A DNA stretch of 64,000 bases from BJGV01 sp964013575 (GTDB lineage Bacteria; Pseudomonadota; Gammaproteobacteria; Burkholderiales; Nitrosomonadaceae). Location of the stretch: the NCBI GenBank assembly GCA_964013575.1, contig CAXGWP010000007.1, positions 1 to 64,000 of the forward strand, given 5' to 3'. Of this stretch, positions 1 to 9,094 are shown one piece after another. The first letter of the stretch is position 1. Each line of letters begins with the position of its first letter. The position numbers and the translations under genes are program-made. A model generated the notes under the pieces. It was not told the origin of the DNA. It worked only from the letters and a program-made list of their open reading frames with translations, and did no database searches.

Positions 1-41
1 AACCTTGGCAAGGTTGTGCTCTACCACTGAGCTATTCCCGC
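1..41 (-). tRNA. tRNA-Gly (GCC), 5' part only
   Basis: Read on the minus strand, the first 41 bases give the 5' acceptor strand (GCGGGAA), a D-arm (GCTCAGTGGTAGAGC) and an anticodon arm with loop TTGCCAA, hence anticodon GCC for glycine. The window edge cuts off the rest. A tRNA-Gly just downstream of pgsA is a familiar arrangement in gammaproteobacteria and supports both calls. Confidence 0.88.
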
Positions 42-151
42 AAATAAGGCATTTCCAAGAAAAATAATAGCCTGAAAATGAATCAAGCATTATAAAGAGA
101 CACCTGATTTTGTCAAGAAAAGGCCAATAGATACGTGATATTAGAGCTATT

Positions 152-718
152 TTAATTCTGCTTTAATACTAATGGAATTGCAGCTCTAAGATAATAGACC
201 ATAGACCAAAGTGTCAGAAAGGCAGCTAAATAAATTAACCATGTACCAATTACCTGAGAATTAAAATTTATTCCTATATTGTCATAATATAACAGAAGAG
301 GTATTGCAATCATTTGAGAAGCTGTTTTTATTTTTCCTAAAAAAGAGACACCTATATTTTTTCCTATTTGCGCCATCCATTCGCGTAAAGCAGAAATAGT
401 AATCTCACGACCAATTATAATTAAAGCAATAATTGCATCTATTCTACCTAAATCTACTAAAACAATTAATGCTGCTGCTACCATTAATTTATCTGCAACT
501 GGATCAAGAAATGCACCAAATGCTGATACCTGATTTAGCACCCGTGCTAAATATCCATCTAGCCAGTCAGTAATAGCTGCAATAGCAAAAATAATAGTTG
601 CAAAAAAATTCTGATCTGAAGGGGTTAGGTATGCTGAGGGAAAATAGAATATTCCTACAAACAAAGGAATAGCTAGTATCCGCAACCACGTTAATATATT
701 AGGTAAATTAAAAACCAT
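152..718 (-). CDS. pgsA: CDP-diacylglycerol--glycerol-3-phosphate 3-phosphatidyltransferase
   Basis: This integral membrane enzyme makes phosphatidylglycerophosphate from CDP-diacylglycerol and glycerol-3-phosphate, the committed step to phosphatidylglycerol and cardiolipin. The CDP-alcohol phosphatidyltransferase signature DG-x2-AR-x8-G-x3-D-x3-D is intact around residues 53-77 (DGYLAR then GAFLDPVADK). The 188-residue length and several hydrophobic helices (near 8-25, 38-50, 80-105, 135-180) fit the family. It lies downstream of uvrC on the same strand with a 50-base gap and upstream of a tRNA-Gly, the usual uvrC-pgsA-tRNA order. Nothing is broken. Confidence 0.95.
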   Translation of the reverse strand: MVFNLPNILTWLRILAIPLFVGIFYFPSAYLTPSDQNFFATIIFAIAAITDWLDGYLARVLNQVSAFGAFLDPVADKLMVAAALIVLVDLGRIDAIIALIIIGREITISALREWMAQIGKNIGVSFLGKIKTASQMIAIPLLLYYDNIGINFNSQVIGTWLIYLAAFLTLWSMVYYLRAAIPLVLKQN

Positions 719-768
719 AAATTAGAAGTTATATTCAATTAGATAGCAAAAATTATTAATAATAAAAA

Positions 769-2592
769 TTAATGTAATTCCTTATATATTTTTTTAGCCA
801 ATGTAGGACTTATACCCTGTACTTTTTGTAATTCATCAATACTTGCAGTTAATACACCTTTCAACCCTCCAAACTGTATTAGTAAATTCTGGCGACGCTT
901 ATTACCAACACCAGCTATTTTAGTTAAATAAGATTTTACTCTGGAATTACCTCGTTTTGCACGATGTCCTTGTACTGCAAAACGATGTGCCTCATCGCGA
1001 ACTTGCTGAATTAAATGCAAAGCTAAATTATCTTTAGGTAATTGTAACGATTTCTTTGTATCAAAAAAAACTAATTTCTCCTGACCGCATTTGCGCCCTT
1101 TCCCTTTTGATACACCAACCAATTTTACGTAATCTAATTTAAATTCTATTAAAACTTCTCTTGCAATTCTAACCTGACCTTTTCCACCATCAATTAGAAT
1201 TAAATCAGGGATTTTACCATTTCCTTTAGAAACATTATGGTATCGCTTAGAAAGAGCATTACGCATTGCTGCATAATCATCTCCTGGGACAATATTAGTT
1301 ATATTATAACGACGATACTCTTCTTTACGCATTACGAATTTATCATAAACCACACAAGACGCAATCGTGGCCTCTCCAGAGGTATGGCTTATATCAAAAC
1401 ATTCAATACGGTTGAGTTTCTTTATTCCTAAAACTTTCTTTAAGGCAGATATTCTATCTTCCTGATTAATAAGCATATTTATCTTTTGATTTAACCCATG
1501 ATGTGCATTCTTTACTGCCATATCTAGCCATTTTCTTTTCTCATTTTTTGGACTAACGCTAATAATAACTTTATATCCAGATTGCTCGGAAAATGAGGAT
1601 TGCAGTGACTCTTTGTAAATTTTTTCACCTACAATAATGAGAGGTGGAATAATATGCATTAAATAATGTTGAGATAAAAATGCCTCTACTACTTCTGATA
1701 AGTTATAACCTGCTGCATTTTTAGGAAAGAAATTTTTATCTCCTAAATGCCTCCCTCCCCTTACCATAACTAGATTTACACAAATCTTCCCGCTATTCTT
1801 CTCAGTGACACTTGCTATTACATCTGCATCCAGCGCTTTACCATTATCAATAAATTGCTTTTCCCGAATCTTTCTTAGTGTCTGAATTTGATTACGAAAT
1901 AAAGCTGCTGACTCATAATCTAAATTATTTGCAGCTTCTTGCATCTTCCGAGAAATATTTTCAAGTATTTTAGTTTGGCTACCTTCTAAAAATAATTTTG
2001 CATTTCTTACATCTTCACTATAGGCACCATTTGTAATCAAATCTACACACGGTGCGCTACAGTGTTTGATCTGATACAATAAACATGGTCTAGTTCTATT
2101 ATTAAAGACACTATCTTCACACGTCCTTATGCGAAATACTTTTTGTAATAATTGAATACTTTCTCTTACCACACTTGCATTTGGAAAGGGCCCAAAATAA
2201 ATATTTTGCTTATTAAGTGATCCTCGATGAAATCCAAGCCTAGGAAAATTATGGCTTGTAAAAATTAAATAAGGATAAGACTTATCATCCCTAAATAGAA
2301 TGTTATACCTTGGCGTTAGAGACTTTATTAAATTATTCTCTAATAAAAGGGCCTCAGATTCAGATCTTGTAATTGTAGTTTCAATCCCTGTGATTTGCGA
2401 CACCATTAACCGCGTCCTAGGAGCTAATTCTTTTTTCTGGAAATAAGAAGAAACACGCTTTTTTAGATTCAGGGCTTTACCAACATAAATCACCTGGCCA
2501 GCTGAATTTAACATACGATAAATACCTGGCTGGGTAGGCAAGTTTGCATAAATAAGCTTAGCATTAAAAACTGAATCCACTGACAAAATCAC
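769..2592 (-). CDS. uvrC: UvrABC system protein C (excinuclease subunit)
   Basis: UvrC makes the two incisions in nucleotide excision repair. The 607-residue product has all expected domains in order. A GIY-YIG nuclease sits near residues 22-50 (PGIYRM, then VIYVGKA), with a Cys cluster near 160-185. A UVR/UvrB-binding helix (MQEAANNLDYESAALFRNQI) lies near 215-240. An RNase H-like endonuclease core follows (ECFDISHTSG near 400), and two helix-hairpin-helix motifs close the C-terminus (IAGVGNKR and VQGISPTLAKKIY). Length matches the family norm of about 600. The gene is followed by pgsA and preceded by a tautomerase gene 13 bases away on the same strand, so these may be co-transcribed. Confidence 0.97.
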   Translation of the reverse strand: MILSVDSVFNAKLIYANLPTQPGIYRMLNSAGQVIYVGKALNLKKRVSSYFQKKELAPRTRLMVSQITGIETTITRSESEALLLENNLIKSLTPRYNILFRDDKSYPYLIFTSHNFPRLGFHRGSLNKQNIYFGPFPNASVVRESIQLLQKVFRIRTCEDSVFNNRTRPCLLYQIKHCSAPCVDLITNGAYSEDVRNAKLFLEGSQTKILENISRKMQEAANNLDYESAALFRNQIQTLRKIREKQFIDNGKALDADVIASVTEKNSGKICVNLVMVRGGRHLGDKNFFPKNAAGYNLSEVVEAFLSQHYLMHIIPPLIIVGEKIYKESLQSSFSEQSGYKVIISVSPKNEKRKWLDMAVKNAHHGLNQKINMLINQEDRISALKKVLGIKKLNRIECFDISHTSGEATIASCVVYDKFVMRKEEYRRYNITNIVPGDDYAAMRNALSKRYHNVSKGNGKIPDLILIDGGKGQVRIAREVLIEFKLDYVKLVGVSKGKGRKCGQEKLVFFDTKKSLQLPKDNLALHLIQQVRDEAHRFAVQGHRAKRGNSRVKSYLTKIAGVGNKRRQNLLIQFGGLKGVLTASIDELQKVQGISPTLAKKIYKELH

Positions 2593-2605
2593 TAGCCCTC
2601 TTTAA

Positions 2606-2794
2606 TTACTTTTTCTTACCTAACAATTCTCCTCCAATAGCCCAATTTTTATGAGGTATTTCATCAAATGATATATAAGTGTACGATTTTGGTTTAAGAG
2701 CAACACGCTCAAGCGTATCGGTAATTTCCATAGCTATTTCTTTCTTCTGTTCCTCAGTAAGTTCTCCTGCAATCCGAATGTTTACATAAGGCAT
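2606..2794 (-). CDS. 4-oxalocrotonate tautomerase family protein
   Basis: This 62-residue protein starts Met-Pro, so processing exposes Pro1, the catalytic base of the tautomerase superfamily. The body (PYVNIRIAGELTEEQKKEIA) has the beta-alpha-beta pattern of 4-oxalocrotonate tautomerase monomers, which assemble as hexamers. The family isomerises enol and keto acids, but the physiological substrate of chromosomal copies like this is usually unknown. There are no aromatic-degradation genes nearby, so a catabolic role is not supported. It sits 13 bases upstream of uvrC on the same strand, and that spacing suggests a shared transcript rather than a shared function. Confidence 0.85.
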   Translation of the reverse strand: MPYVNIRIAGELTEEQKKEIAMEITDTLERVALKPKSYTYISFDEIPHKNWAIGGELLGKKK

Positions 2795-2807
2795 AATTCA
2801 CTATCCT

Positions 2808-3458
2808 TTATTTTTTATTTAATAACAAATTACTAGATATTTTTTTAAATACCTGCTCAAACATATCAATAGTTAGGCGTTTAGTCTGTGTATTGTAACG
2901 GCTACAATGATAGCTGTCATATAGAGTTAAGTTATTAGGCAATTTATGAATAAAACCATGACCAAATGGGTAATCTTTAGATTTTAATTCTAAAGCCATA
3001 AGTACAGATCGATGTGCTACCGCTCCTAAAGCAAGCAATATTAATCCTCCATTAGCCTTAAAATTTTTAATTTCTACAGAAAGATACCCATTACAATTTC
3101 TAATTTCACTAGGCTCTGGCTTATTTAAAGGAGGCAAGCATTTTACTGCGTTTGTAATACGACACCCAATTAATTTGAACCCATCATTTAATGAAATTGA
3201 GTTCTCTTGGTTTGAAAACCCATACTTATATAAAGTTTTATACAACAAGATTCCTGCAAAATCTCCAGTAAATGGTCTACCAGTCTGATTAGCCCCATGC
3301 ATTCCTGGGGCTAATCCAATAATAAGCAATTTAGAAGATACATCACCAAAATCTGGAACTGGTTTTGCGTAATAGCCTGGATATTTAATTCTTACTTCAT
3401 TAAGAAATTCAACTAATCTAAAGCATTTGCTACAATTTATAGAAAACTTATCTTGCAT
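2808..3458 (-). CDS. Uracil-DNA glycosylase, family 5 (UDGb) type
   Basis: This 216-residue protein resembles the iron-sulfur uracil-DNA glycosylases. Motif 1, GLAPGMHGANQTGRPFTGD (about residues 48-66), is characteristic of family 5 (UDGb), which lacks the usual polar catalytic residue and can act on uracil and other deaminated bases. Cysteines in CSKC near the N-terminus and C-x8-C (CRITNAVKC) in the middle fit a 4Fe-4S cluster. The C-terminal motif DSYHCSRYNTQT matches the family's DNA-intercalation loop region. It lies among other same-strand genes, 13 bases before the tautomerase. Family 5 is less common in proteobacteria than family 1, and no classical ung appears in this window. Confidence 0.88.
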   Translation of the reverse strand: MQDKFSINCSKCFRLVEFLNEVRIKYPGYYAKPVPDFGDVSSKLLIIGLAPGMHGANQTGRPFTGDFAGILLYKTLYKYGFSNQENSISLNDGFKLIGCRITNAVKCLPPLNKPEPSEIRNCNGYLSVEIKNFKANGGLILLALGAVAHRSVLMALELKSKDYPFGHGFIHKLPNNLTLYDSYHCSRYNTQTKRLTIDMFEQVFKKISSNLLLNKK

Positions 3459-3491
3459 ATGACCCTCATTTATTAAAATCTTGAGTAGGCA

Positions 3492-4205
3492 TCAAAAAGA
3501 TAGTGGAGCTAATAATGAAGATTCTAAAAGCACATCTACACCAGCTTCTGGCATAATAGCTTTTGCAGGGATATTTATACCTTTGCGCCATTTGGCTACT
3601 GCCCAATGCTTGGATTCACCACTTACTAAAAATATTACTTGCTTCGAATGGCTTAAACGTATTGCACTCATAGACACTCTATGTTTTGGTTCTTTTGGTG
3701 CAGAAAATACTGATAATACATCTGGAGAACCAGGCAAAGACCCCCATTCAAGGCCAGGAAACAAACTTGCAGTATGGCCATCTTCACCAAGACCAAGCAG
3801 TGTCAAATCAAATTCCTTTACAAAACGCAGAGTCTTTAAATATTCATTTGCAGCAAGCTTAGCTCCTAACTCTACTGGAATTATATGCTGCTGATTTTTA
3901 GGAATGGCTATATGATCAAGCCAGGCTTCTCTAGCCATCTCTGAATTTAGGTCTTTATTTCTACTTGATAAACAACGCTCATCACTGAAATAAATATGCC
4001 ATGCAGACCAATTAGTATGTACAGAACGTAACTGTTGGTAAATCATACGGGGAGTATTTCCCCCAGACAAAACAAAATGAAATTCTCCACGCTTCTTAAT
4101 TGATTCTGTTGCGCTATTAAGAATTAAGCTTAATGCTAACCGATTCAATTCATGTCGATTAGCTACTGCTCTCCATCTACAACTTTCTATATTAGAAGGC
4201 TCCAT
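3492..4205 (-). CDS. pgl: 6-phosphogluconolactonase (DevB type)
   Basis: This enzyme hydrolyses 6-phosphogluconolactone to 6-phosphogluconate in the oxidative pentose phosphate pathway. The 237-residue product has the SGGNTPR substrate-binding motif near residue 48, FSDERC near 75, and the LLGLGEDGHTASLFPG signature near 135-150, all typical of the glucosamine-6-phosphate isomerase/6PGL fold. Length is normal. It is not beside zwf or gnd here. It is preceded by gloB 31 bases away on the same strand. The ATG start gives the usual N-terminus, with the first beta strand about ten residues in. Confidence 0.93.
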   Translation of the reverse strand: MEPSNIESCRWRAVANRHELNRLALSLILNSATESIKKRGEFHFVLSGGNTPRMIYQQLRSVHTNWSAWHIYFSDERCLSSRNKDLNSEMAREAWLDHIAIPKNQQHIIPVELGAKLAANEYLKTLRFVKEFDLTLLGLGEDGHTASLFPGLEWGSLPGSPDVLSVFSAPKEPKHRVSMSAIRLSHSKQVIFLVSGESKHWAVAKWRKGINIPAKAIMPEAGVDVLLESSLLAPLSF

Positions 4206-4236
4206 TGTATTTTAAATATATATACTAGTATTAAAT

Positions 4237-5001
4237 CTATATATTATTCTTCCATTCGCGAACAACAGAAAATACACTAATTGGATCTAGTAAAGGTTGA
4301 CCAATATATTTACTGGAATTATGAATAATCTCTTCCTGATTACAACGTAAAAAGGGATTGCAAGATTTCTCAATTTCAATAGTTGAAGGCAAAGTAGGCC
4401 TATCTAAGGCTCTCTGCCTTTTTGCTGATACTTCCAATTCTTTTAATACCTGATTTCCTGGTTCTATTAATCTAGCAAAATTTATATTAGAAAGTGTATA
4501 TTCATGACTACAATAAACTTTAGTTCTATTAGGCAGCCTAATCAGCTTATTTAATGATATATACATTTGTTGCGCTGTACCTTCAAATAACCTCCCACAA
4601 CCACATGAAAATAAAGTATCCCCACAAAATAGTAAGTTTGCGCCATAATACGCAATATGGCCGGATGTATGGCCAGGAACATCAAGGATACTAAATCTAA
4701 TTGATAATTCAGATAAATAAATACTATCTCCTTCTTTTAGATGGTGAGTAACTGTAGAAATTGATTCATTTGCTGGACCATATACTGGCACTGAGAATTG
4801 TTGTAATAATTCTTTATTGCCTCCCACATGATCAGCATGATGATGAGTAATGAGTATAGCAATCGGCTTTAATTTTTTTTGCTCTAAAAATTTAAAGACT
4901 TGTTTAGATTCACCTGGATCAACTACTACAGCATGGTGTTGATCATGGATAATCCAAATATAATTATCAGAAAATGCACTAACTGGCACAATATCAAACA
5001 T
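4237..5001 (-). CDS. gloB: Hydroxyacylglutathione hydrolase (glyoxalase II)
   Basis: GloB hydrolyses S-D-lactoylglutathione to D-lactate and glutathione, completing methylglyoxal detoxification. The binuclear zinc motif THHHADHVGG (residues about 52-61) is intact. The further metal ligands are visible as VPGHTSGH near 108-115, FCGDTLF near 128, and CSHEYT near 163. The C-terminal substrate domain includes NPFLRC. At 254 residues the length is typical. It is divergent from the methyltransferase-rnhA-dnaQ genes, an arrangement conserved in many gammaproteobacteria, with about 80 bases between the two starts. Confidence 0.96.
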   Translation of the reverse strand: MFDIVPVSAFSDNYIWIIHDQHHAVVVDPGESKQVFKFLEQKKLKPIAILITHHHADHVGGNKELLQQFSVPVYGPANESISTVTHHLKEGDSIYLSELSIRFSILDVPGHTSGHIAYYGANLLFCGDTLFSCGCGRLFEGTAQQMYISLNKLIRLPNRTKVYCSHEYTLSNINFARLIEPGNQVLKELEVSAKRQRALDRPTLPSTIEIEKSCNPFLRCNQEEIIHNSSKYIGQPLLDPISVFSVVREWKNNI

Positions 5002-5083
5002 AGTATTTTATATATGCTTACAAAAATTAAAGAAACTAATAACATGAATTTATTTGCCTATACATAATATCAGGATATTATAT

Positions 5084-5812
5084 ATGCCAATTGAAAATCA
5101 ACAAAAGTGGTTTGAAAGCAACCTTGGTCAATATCTTCTAGAAAAAGAACAAATGCACTTTGATCAAGTAGTAATGGACATATTTGGCTACAATGCCATT
5201 CAAATTGGATTCCCACACTATGACTTCCTTCATACAAATAGAATGCCTTTTAAATTTTTTGTAGACACAGAAAAAGGCGCTACTCTGCTAGCAAGTCCTG
5301 ATTTCTTACCAATTGAAAGTAACAGTATAGACCTCATACTCCTACCACATGTACTCGAGTTTCGTTCAAACCCACATCAAATATTACGTGAAGTACAACG
5401 TATTCTTGTAGCAGAAGGACAGCTAATCATTTGTGGCTTTAATCCTATAAGCCTCTGGGGTATTCGAAAATGGTTTGATTCTTCAAAAAATAATTTTCCC
5501 TGGGGTGGTAACTTCATTGCACTCCCGCGACTTAAAGACTGGCTAGCTCTATTAGACTTTGATATGACTGCAGGAAAGCTGTATTGCTATGCCCCGCCAA
5601 TTAATCAGGAAAAATGGTTAAAAAGGTTTGAATTTATGGAACATGTTGGGGATCGCTGGTGGCCAATTTCAGGTGGAATATATTTTTTACAGGCAATTAA
5701 ACGAACTCATGGGATGCGAATTATTAAACCTGCATGGAAAAAATCCTTAGCCTCAAAGCGTAGAATGGCACCTGCCACAAATAAAATAAACAAAAACATA
5801 ACTAAAAAATAA
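5084..5812 (+). CDS. SAM-dependent methyltransferase (class I, gloB-rnhA neighbour)
   Basis: This is a class I methyltransferase-like protein of about 242 residues. The usual motif I glycine loop is degenerate (MDIFGYNAIQIGFPHYDFL). The motif 4-like segment SIDLILLPHVLEF and the following VQRILVAEGQLIICGFNP are clear. These features are shared by the methyltransferase conserved between gloB and rnhA. The open frame extends upstream to a TTG at 5054, but ATG 5084 is preferred because AGGA lies 8-9 bases before it and the protein then begins MPIENQQKWF. The C-terminal tail is Lys-rich. The substrate is not established. The gene is followed by rnhA 40 bases later. Confidence 0.85.
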   Translation: MPIENQQKWFESNLGQYLLEKEQMHFDQVVMDIFGYNAIQIGFPHYDFLHTNRMPFKFFVDTEKGATLLASPDFLPIESNSIDLILLPHVLEFRSNPHQILREVQRILVAEGQLIICGFNPISLWGIRKWFDSSKNNFPWGGNFIALPRLKDWLALLDFDMTAGKLYCYAPPINQEKWLKRFEFMEHVGDRWWPISGGIYFLQAIKRTHGMRIIKPAWKKSLASKRRMAPATNKINKNITKK

Positions 5813-5852
5813 TTTTATATAGGAAACCTATTATAAAAATACAGAATAATAA

Positions 5853-6314
5853 ATGGAAACAAAAAATAATTTATTAAATATAGTACAAATTTTTACTGAT
5901 GGTGCCTGTAAAGGGAATCCTGGTATTGGTGGATGGGGTGCCTTAATACAATATAACGAAAAAACACGGAAGTTATATGGGGGCGAAAAGTTTACAACTA
6001 ATAATAGAATGGAGCTTCTTGCAGTAATACGCGCCTTAGAGTCTTTAAAGCGTCCATGTAAAATATGCCTCCATACGGATTCAATATACGTACAAAAAGG
6101 AATTAGTCAATGGATACACTCCTGGAAGAAACAAAATTGGCGTAATTCAAATAAGAAAGAAGTAAAAAATAATGATTTATGGAAGCAACTAGATCAATTA
6201 GTACAACCACACCAAATAGAATGGATATGGGTTCGTGGACACTCTGGTCATAAGGGCAATGAGCAAGCAGATAAACTTGCAAATAAAGGAGTTGAATCAA
6301 TCGCCACAGAATAA
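5853..6314 (+). CDS. rnhA: Ribonuclease HI
   Basis: RNase HI degrades RNA in RNA-DNA hybrids. The 153-residue product carries the catalytic carboxylates: Asp in FTDGACKGNPG (about residue 16), Glu in MELLAV (about 54), Asp in HTDSIYV (about 76) and a C-terminal Asp in NEQADKLA (about 139). It also has the conserved His in RGHSGHKGN. The length is standard for the bacterial type 1 enzyme. A basic segment, SWKKQNWRNSNKKEVKN, corresponds to the handle region. The gene sits between the methyltransferase and dnaQ in the conserved order. Confidence 0.97.
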   Translation: METKNNLLNIVQIFTDGACKGNPGIGGWGALIQYNEKTRKLYGGEKFTTNNRMELLAVIRALESLKRPCKICLHTDSIYVQKGISQWIHSWKKQNWRNSNKKEVKNNDLWKQLDQLVQPHQIEWIWVRGHSGHKGNEQADKLANKGVESIATE

Positions 6315-6426
6315 AGCCATAATAAATATTCTAACTTTTAAGTTACTATGGATATGAAACCAAGCGTATTTAACTCAAATAAATAACATTATGTATTTTT
6401 CTTATAAGGTTTAAATTAATATAGTT

Positions 6427-7122
6427 ATGAAACAAATTTTTCTTGATACTGAAACTACTGGCCTTGAAGCTAAATTAGGACACCGCATTGTTGAAATAGC
6501 AGCAGTAGAAATGATTGATAGAAGACTAACTGGAAGACACTTTCACTATTATCTAAATCCAGAAAGACAAGTTGAATCTGGCGCATTACAAGTACATGGA
6601 CTAACCAATGATTTTCTTCACGATAAGCCAAGATTCTTAGATATTAGCAATGAGTTGCTTGAGTTTATTTCAAATAATGAGATTTTAATTCATAATGCAT
6701 CATTTGATATTAGTTTTCTTAACAGCGAGTTGGGATTAGCAAAATTACAATCATTTGAAAATTACTGCCATTCAATTACTGATACACTTAAAATGGCAAG
6801 AGAATTACACCCTGGTAAAAAAAATAACTTAGATGCTCTATGTGACCGCTATCAAATAAATAATTCTAAACGTATTTTACATGGAGCGTTACTTGATGCT
6901 GAATTATTAGCAAAAGTATATCTTGCAATGACACGTGGACAAGAGAGTCTGGAGATGGAAATATCTTTTCCTCAGCCTGATATAAGTAGTATTTCACAGA
7001 ATATCAAACTAATCTCCTTAAAAGCTAATACAGAAGAATTAAATTTACACAAAAAACAATTAGAATTGATAAACCAAGAAAGTCAAGGAGCTTGCTTATG
7101 GAAAAAACTGGAATCAAACTAA
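6427..7122 (+). CDS. dnaQ: DNA polymerase III epsilon subunit (3'-5' proofreading exonuclease)
   Basis: DnaQ is the proofreading exonuclease of the replicative polymerase. Exo I is LDTETTGLE (residues 6-14), Exo II is HNASFDISFLN (about 95-105) and Exo III epsilon is HGALLDAELLAKVYL (about 150-165), so it is a DEDDh exonuclease with all four acidic residues and the His. The C-terminal 50 residues form the less conserved tail that binds the alpha subunit. At 231 residues it is close to the usual 230-245. It follows rnhA by 112 bases and is probably part of the same transcript. The 256-base gap after it before gltX is very AT-rich with no convincing gene. Confidence 0.96.
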   Translation: MKQIFLDTETTGLEAKLGHRIVEIAAVEMIDRRLTGRHFHYYLNPERQVESGALQVHGLTNDFLHDKPRFLDISNELLEFISNNEILIHNASFDISFLNSELGLAKLQSFENYCHSITDTLKMARELHPGKKNNLDALCDRYQINNSKRILHGALLDAELLAKVYLAMTRGQESLEMEISFPQPDISSISQNIKLISLKANTEELNLHKKQLELINQESQGACLWKKLESN

Positions 7123-7378
7123 TAAAAAATAACCTAAGATAGGAACATTCCCTTCTTATTAATTTAATTAGCTTGAATCTAGAAAATAATATATAACAAT
7201 AATCTAATTATTTATATATTAATAAATATTTTAGCCAAATTACTAACCTAGTAATATAATTAAAGCAAAATAGCATAAATTAAAGAAATTAATAGTAGAT
7301 AAAAAAATAGCAAGAAATATATTTCAAAGAAAAATCACGTAAAATGCAAAGCATCTAAACTAGAAACAATTAAATTAT

Positions 7379-8776
7379 ATGGTCCGTACTCGTTTTGCTC
7401 CAAGCCCTACTGGTTACCTTCATATCGGTGGGGCCCGTACAGCACTTTTTTCTTGGGCATATGCTCGCCAGCATGGCGGAAAATTTATATTAAGAATTGA
7501 AGACACTGATCTTGAACGTTCAACCAAAGAGTCTACACAAGCAATCCTTGACAGTATGTCCTGGCTAGGTCTGGATTATGATGAAGGACCTTTTTATCAG
7601 ATGCAGAGATTAACACGATACCATGAAATTGCAGAACAACTATTACACTCAGGAGATGCGTATTATTGCTATGCCACAAAAGAGGAACTAAATAAATTGC
7701 GTGAGCAACAGCGTGCTAAAGGCCTTAAGCCAAGATACGATGGTCGCTGGCGTGATTCAAAGAAAACTCCACCAACAGGAATTAAGCCCGTAATACGTTT
7801 CAAAAATCCTAAAAATGGTAGCGTGATTTTTAATGATTTAGTGAAGGGCCCTATCATAATAGAAAATAATGAACTAGATGATTTGGTATTATTACGTGCT
7901 GACGGCGTTCCAACCTATAATTTTGGTGTAGTCATAGATGACCTTGATATGAACATTAGCCACGTAATTCGTGGTGATGATCATATTAATAATACCCCAC
8001 GTCAAATCAATATACTTAAGGCGCTTGGTGAATCTATTCCGCAGTATGCACATGTACCAACAATTCTAGGAACAGATGGAGAACGTCTATCCAAAAGACA
8101 TGGAGCAATATCAGTAATGCAATACAGTGATGAAGGGTATTTACCTGAAGCGTTAATTAATTATTTAGTAAGGCTTGGCTGGTCTCATGGTAATGAGGAA
8201 ATATTTAATCGAGACCAATTTATTAATTGGTTTAATTTCACAGCAATCAACCATTCTCCAGCAAGATTTGACTCTGAAAAATTACGTTGGGTTAATCAAC
8301 ACTATCTTAAAAAAACAGATAATGCATTCCTAGCAAACCAGATTAAGCCTTTATTAAAGAAAAAGGGTTGTGATTTCTCAGTTGGGCCAGATTTAGAAAA
8401 AACAGTTGACATGATTAAGGAACGAGCTGACACAATAACTGATCTTGCAGATAAATCTTTATGCTTTTTCTTTAAAATGGAGCCATCATTAGAAATTAAG
8501 AAACAATACTATTCTGCAGATATAAAACCAATAATAGAAAGTTTAATCTTAAAATTCTCTTTAATTTCTTGGGATCGTAAGACAATTCATAATGAAATTA
8601 AAAAATCAGCTGCTACTCATAATGTGAAATTCCCAAAAATAGCAATGCCATTAAGAATTATGGTCACTGGTAGAACACAAACACCATCTATAGATTTAGT
8701 ATTAGAATTACTTGGTAGCAAAGAGTCAATTAAACGCATGAATCAGCAAATAGAAAATTTTCCTTCTGTGACCTGA
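7379..8776 (+). CDS. gltX: Glutamyl-tRNA synthetase
   Basis: This class I synthetase charges tRNA-Glu with glutamate. The HIGH signature appears as APSPTGYLHIGG (residues 7-18) and the KMSKS loop as RLSKRHG (about 239-245). The Rossmann fold, connecting domain and helical anticodon-binding C-terminal half are all present. The 465-residue length is normal. It is followed directly by a promoter and by tRNA-Ala and tRNA-Glu genes, the latter being its own substrate; this order is conserved in gammaproteobacteria. A second, shorter paralogue (gluQ) is at the other end of the window. Confidence 0.98.
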   Translation: MVRTRFAPSPTGYLHIGGARTALFSWAYARQHGGKFILRIEDTDLERSTKESTQAILDSMSWLGLDYDEGPFYQMQRLTRYHEIAEQLLHSGDAYYCYATKEELNKLREQQRAKGLKPRYDGRWRDSKKTPPTGIKPVIRFKNPKNGSVIFNDLVKGPIIIENNELDDLVLLRADGVPTYNFGVVIDDLDMNISHVIRGDDHINNTPRQINILKALGESIPQYAHVPTILGTDGERLSKRHGAISVMQYSDEGYLPEALINYLVRLGWSHGNEEIFNRDQFINWFNFTAINHSPARFDSEKLRWVNQHYLKKTDNAFLANQIKPLLKKKGCDFSVGPDLEKTVDMIKERADTITDLADKSLCFFFKMEPSLEIKKQYYSADIKPIIESLILKFSLISWDRKTIHNEIKKSAATHNVKFPKIAMPLRIMVTGRTQTPSIDLVLELLGSKESIKRMNQQIENFPSVT

Positions 8777-8777
8777 C

Positions 8778-8806
8778 TTTACTTTGAATGAGCGCCTCAG
8801 TATAAT
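8778..8806 (+). promoter_or_regulatory. Candidate sigma-70 promoter for tRNA-Ala/tRNA-Glu
   Basis: TTTACT (8778-8783) and a perfect TATAAT (8801-8806) are separated by 17 bases, followed by a short GC-containing discriminator about 15 bases before the tRNA-Ala gene. It begins two bases after the gltX stop codon, so the tRNAs can be transcribed independently of gltX. This was judged by eye from consensus only. Confidence 0.65.
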
Positions 8807-8821
8807 TCGCCTTCTTTTCTT

Positions 8822-8897
<76 letters not shown>

Positions 8898-8931
8898 ATA
8901 CGAGGACTAGGTGAGTTATAATATGATTGTT

Positions 8932-9007
8932 GTCCCCATCGTCTAGAGGCCTAGGACACCACCCTTTCACGGTGGGTACAGGGGTTCGAATCCCCTTGGG
9001 GACGCCA
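8932..9007 (+). tRNA. tRNA-Glu (TTC), CCA encoded
   Basis: A complete 76-base cloverleaf. The acceptor stem GTCCCC pairs with GGGGAC. The anticodon stem CCACC/GGTGG surrounds loop CTTTCAC (anticodon TTC), and the T-arm contains GGGGTTCGAATCCCC. CCA is encoded. It is 34 bases downstream of tRNA-Ala, almost certainly on one transcript, and next to the gene for its synthetase. Confidence 0.97.
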
Positions 9008-9012
9008 TAAAA

Positions 9013-9044
9013 TATAGGGTTTTCTATCTATAGAGAGCCCTATA
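9013..9044. terminator. Candidate bidirectional hairpin terminator between tRNA-Glu and bamD
   Basis: Twelve bases TATAGGGTTTTC pair with GAGAGCCCTATA (two G-T pairs) around an 8-base loop, just after tRNA-Glu and before the convergent end of bamD. The A/T-rich flanks give only short U tracts in either direction, so termination efficiency is uncertain. The position between convergent genes supports the call. Confidence 0.5.
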
Positions 9045-9094
9045 AAATTTAAATAAGGTTCAGAGATAAGAGCCATAAATAACTAAATCCCTTT

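Noticed and set aside
3481..3894. Plus-strand ORF opposite pgl
   Set aside because: It is a shadow of the 6-phosphogluconolactonase gene; the minus-strand protein has all family motifs.
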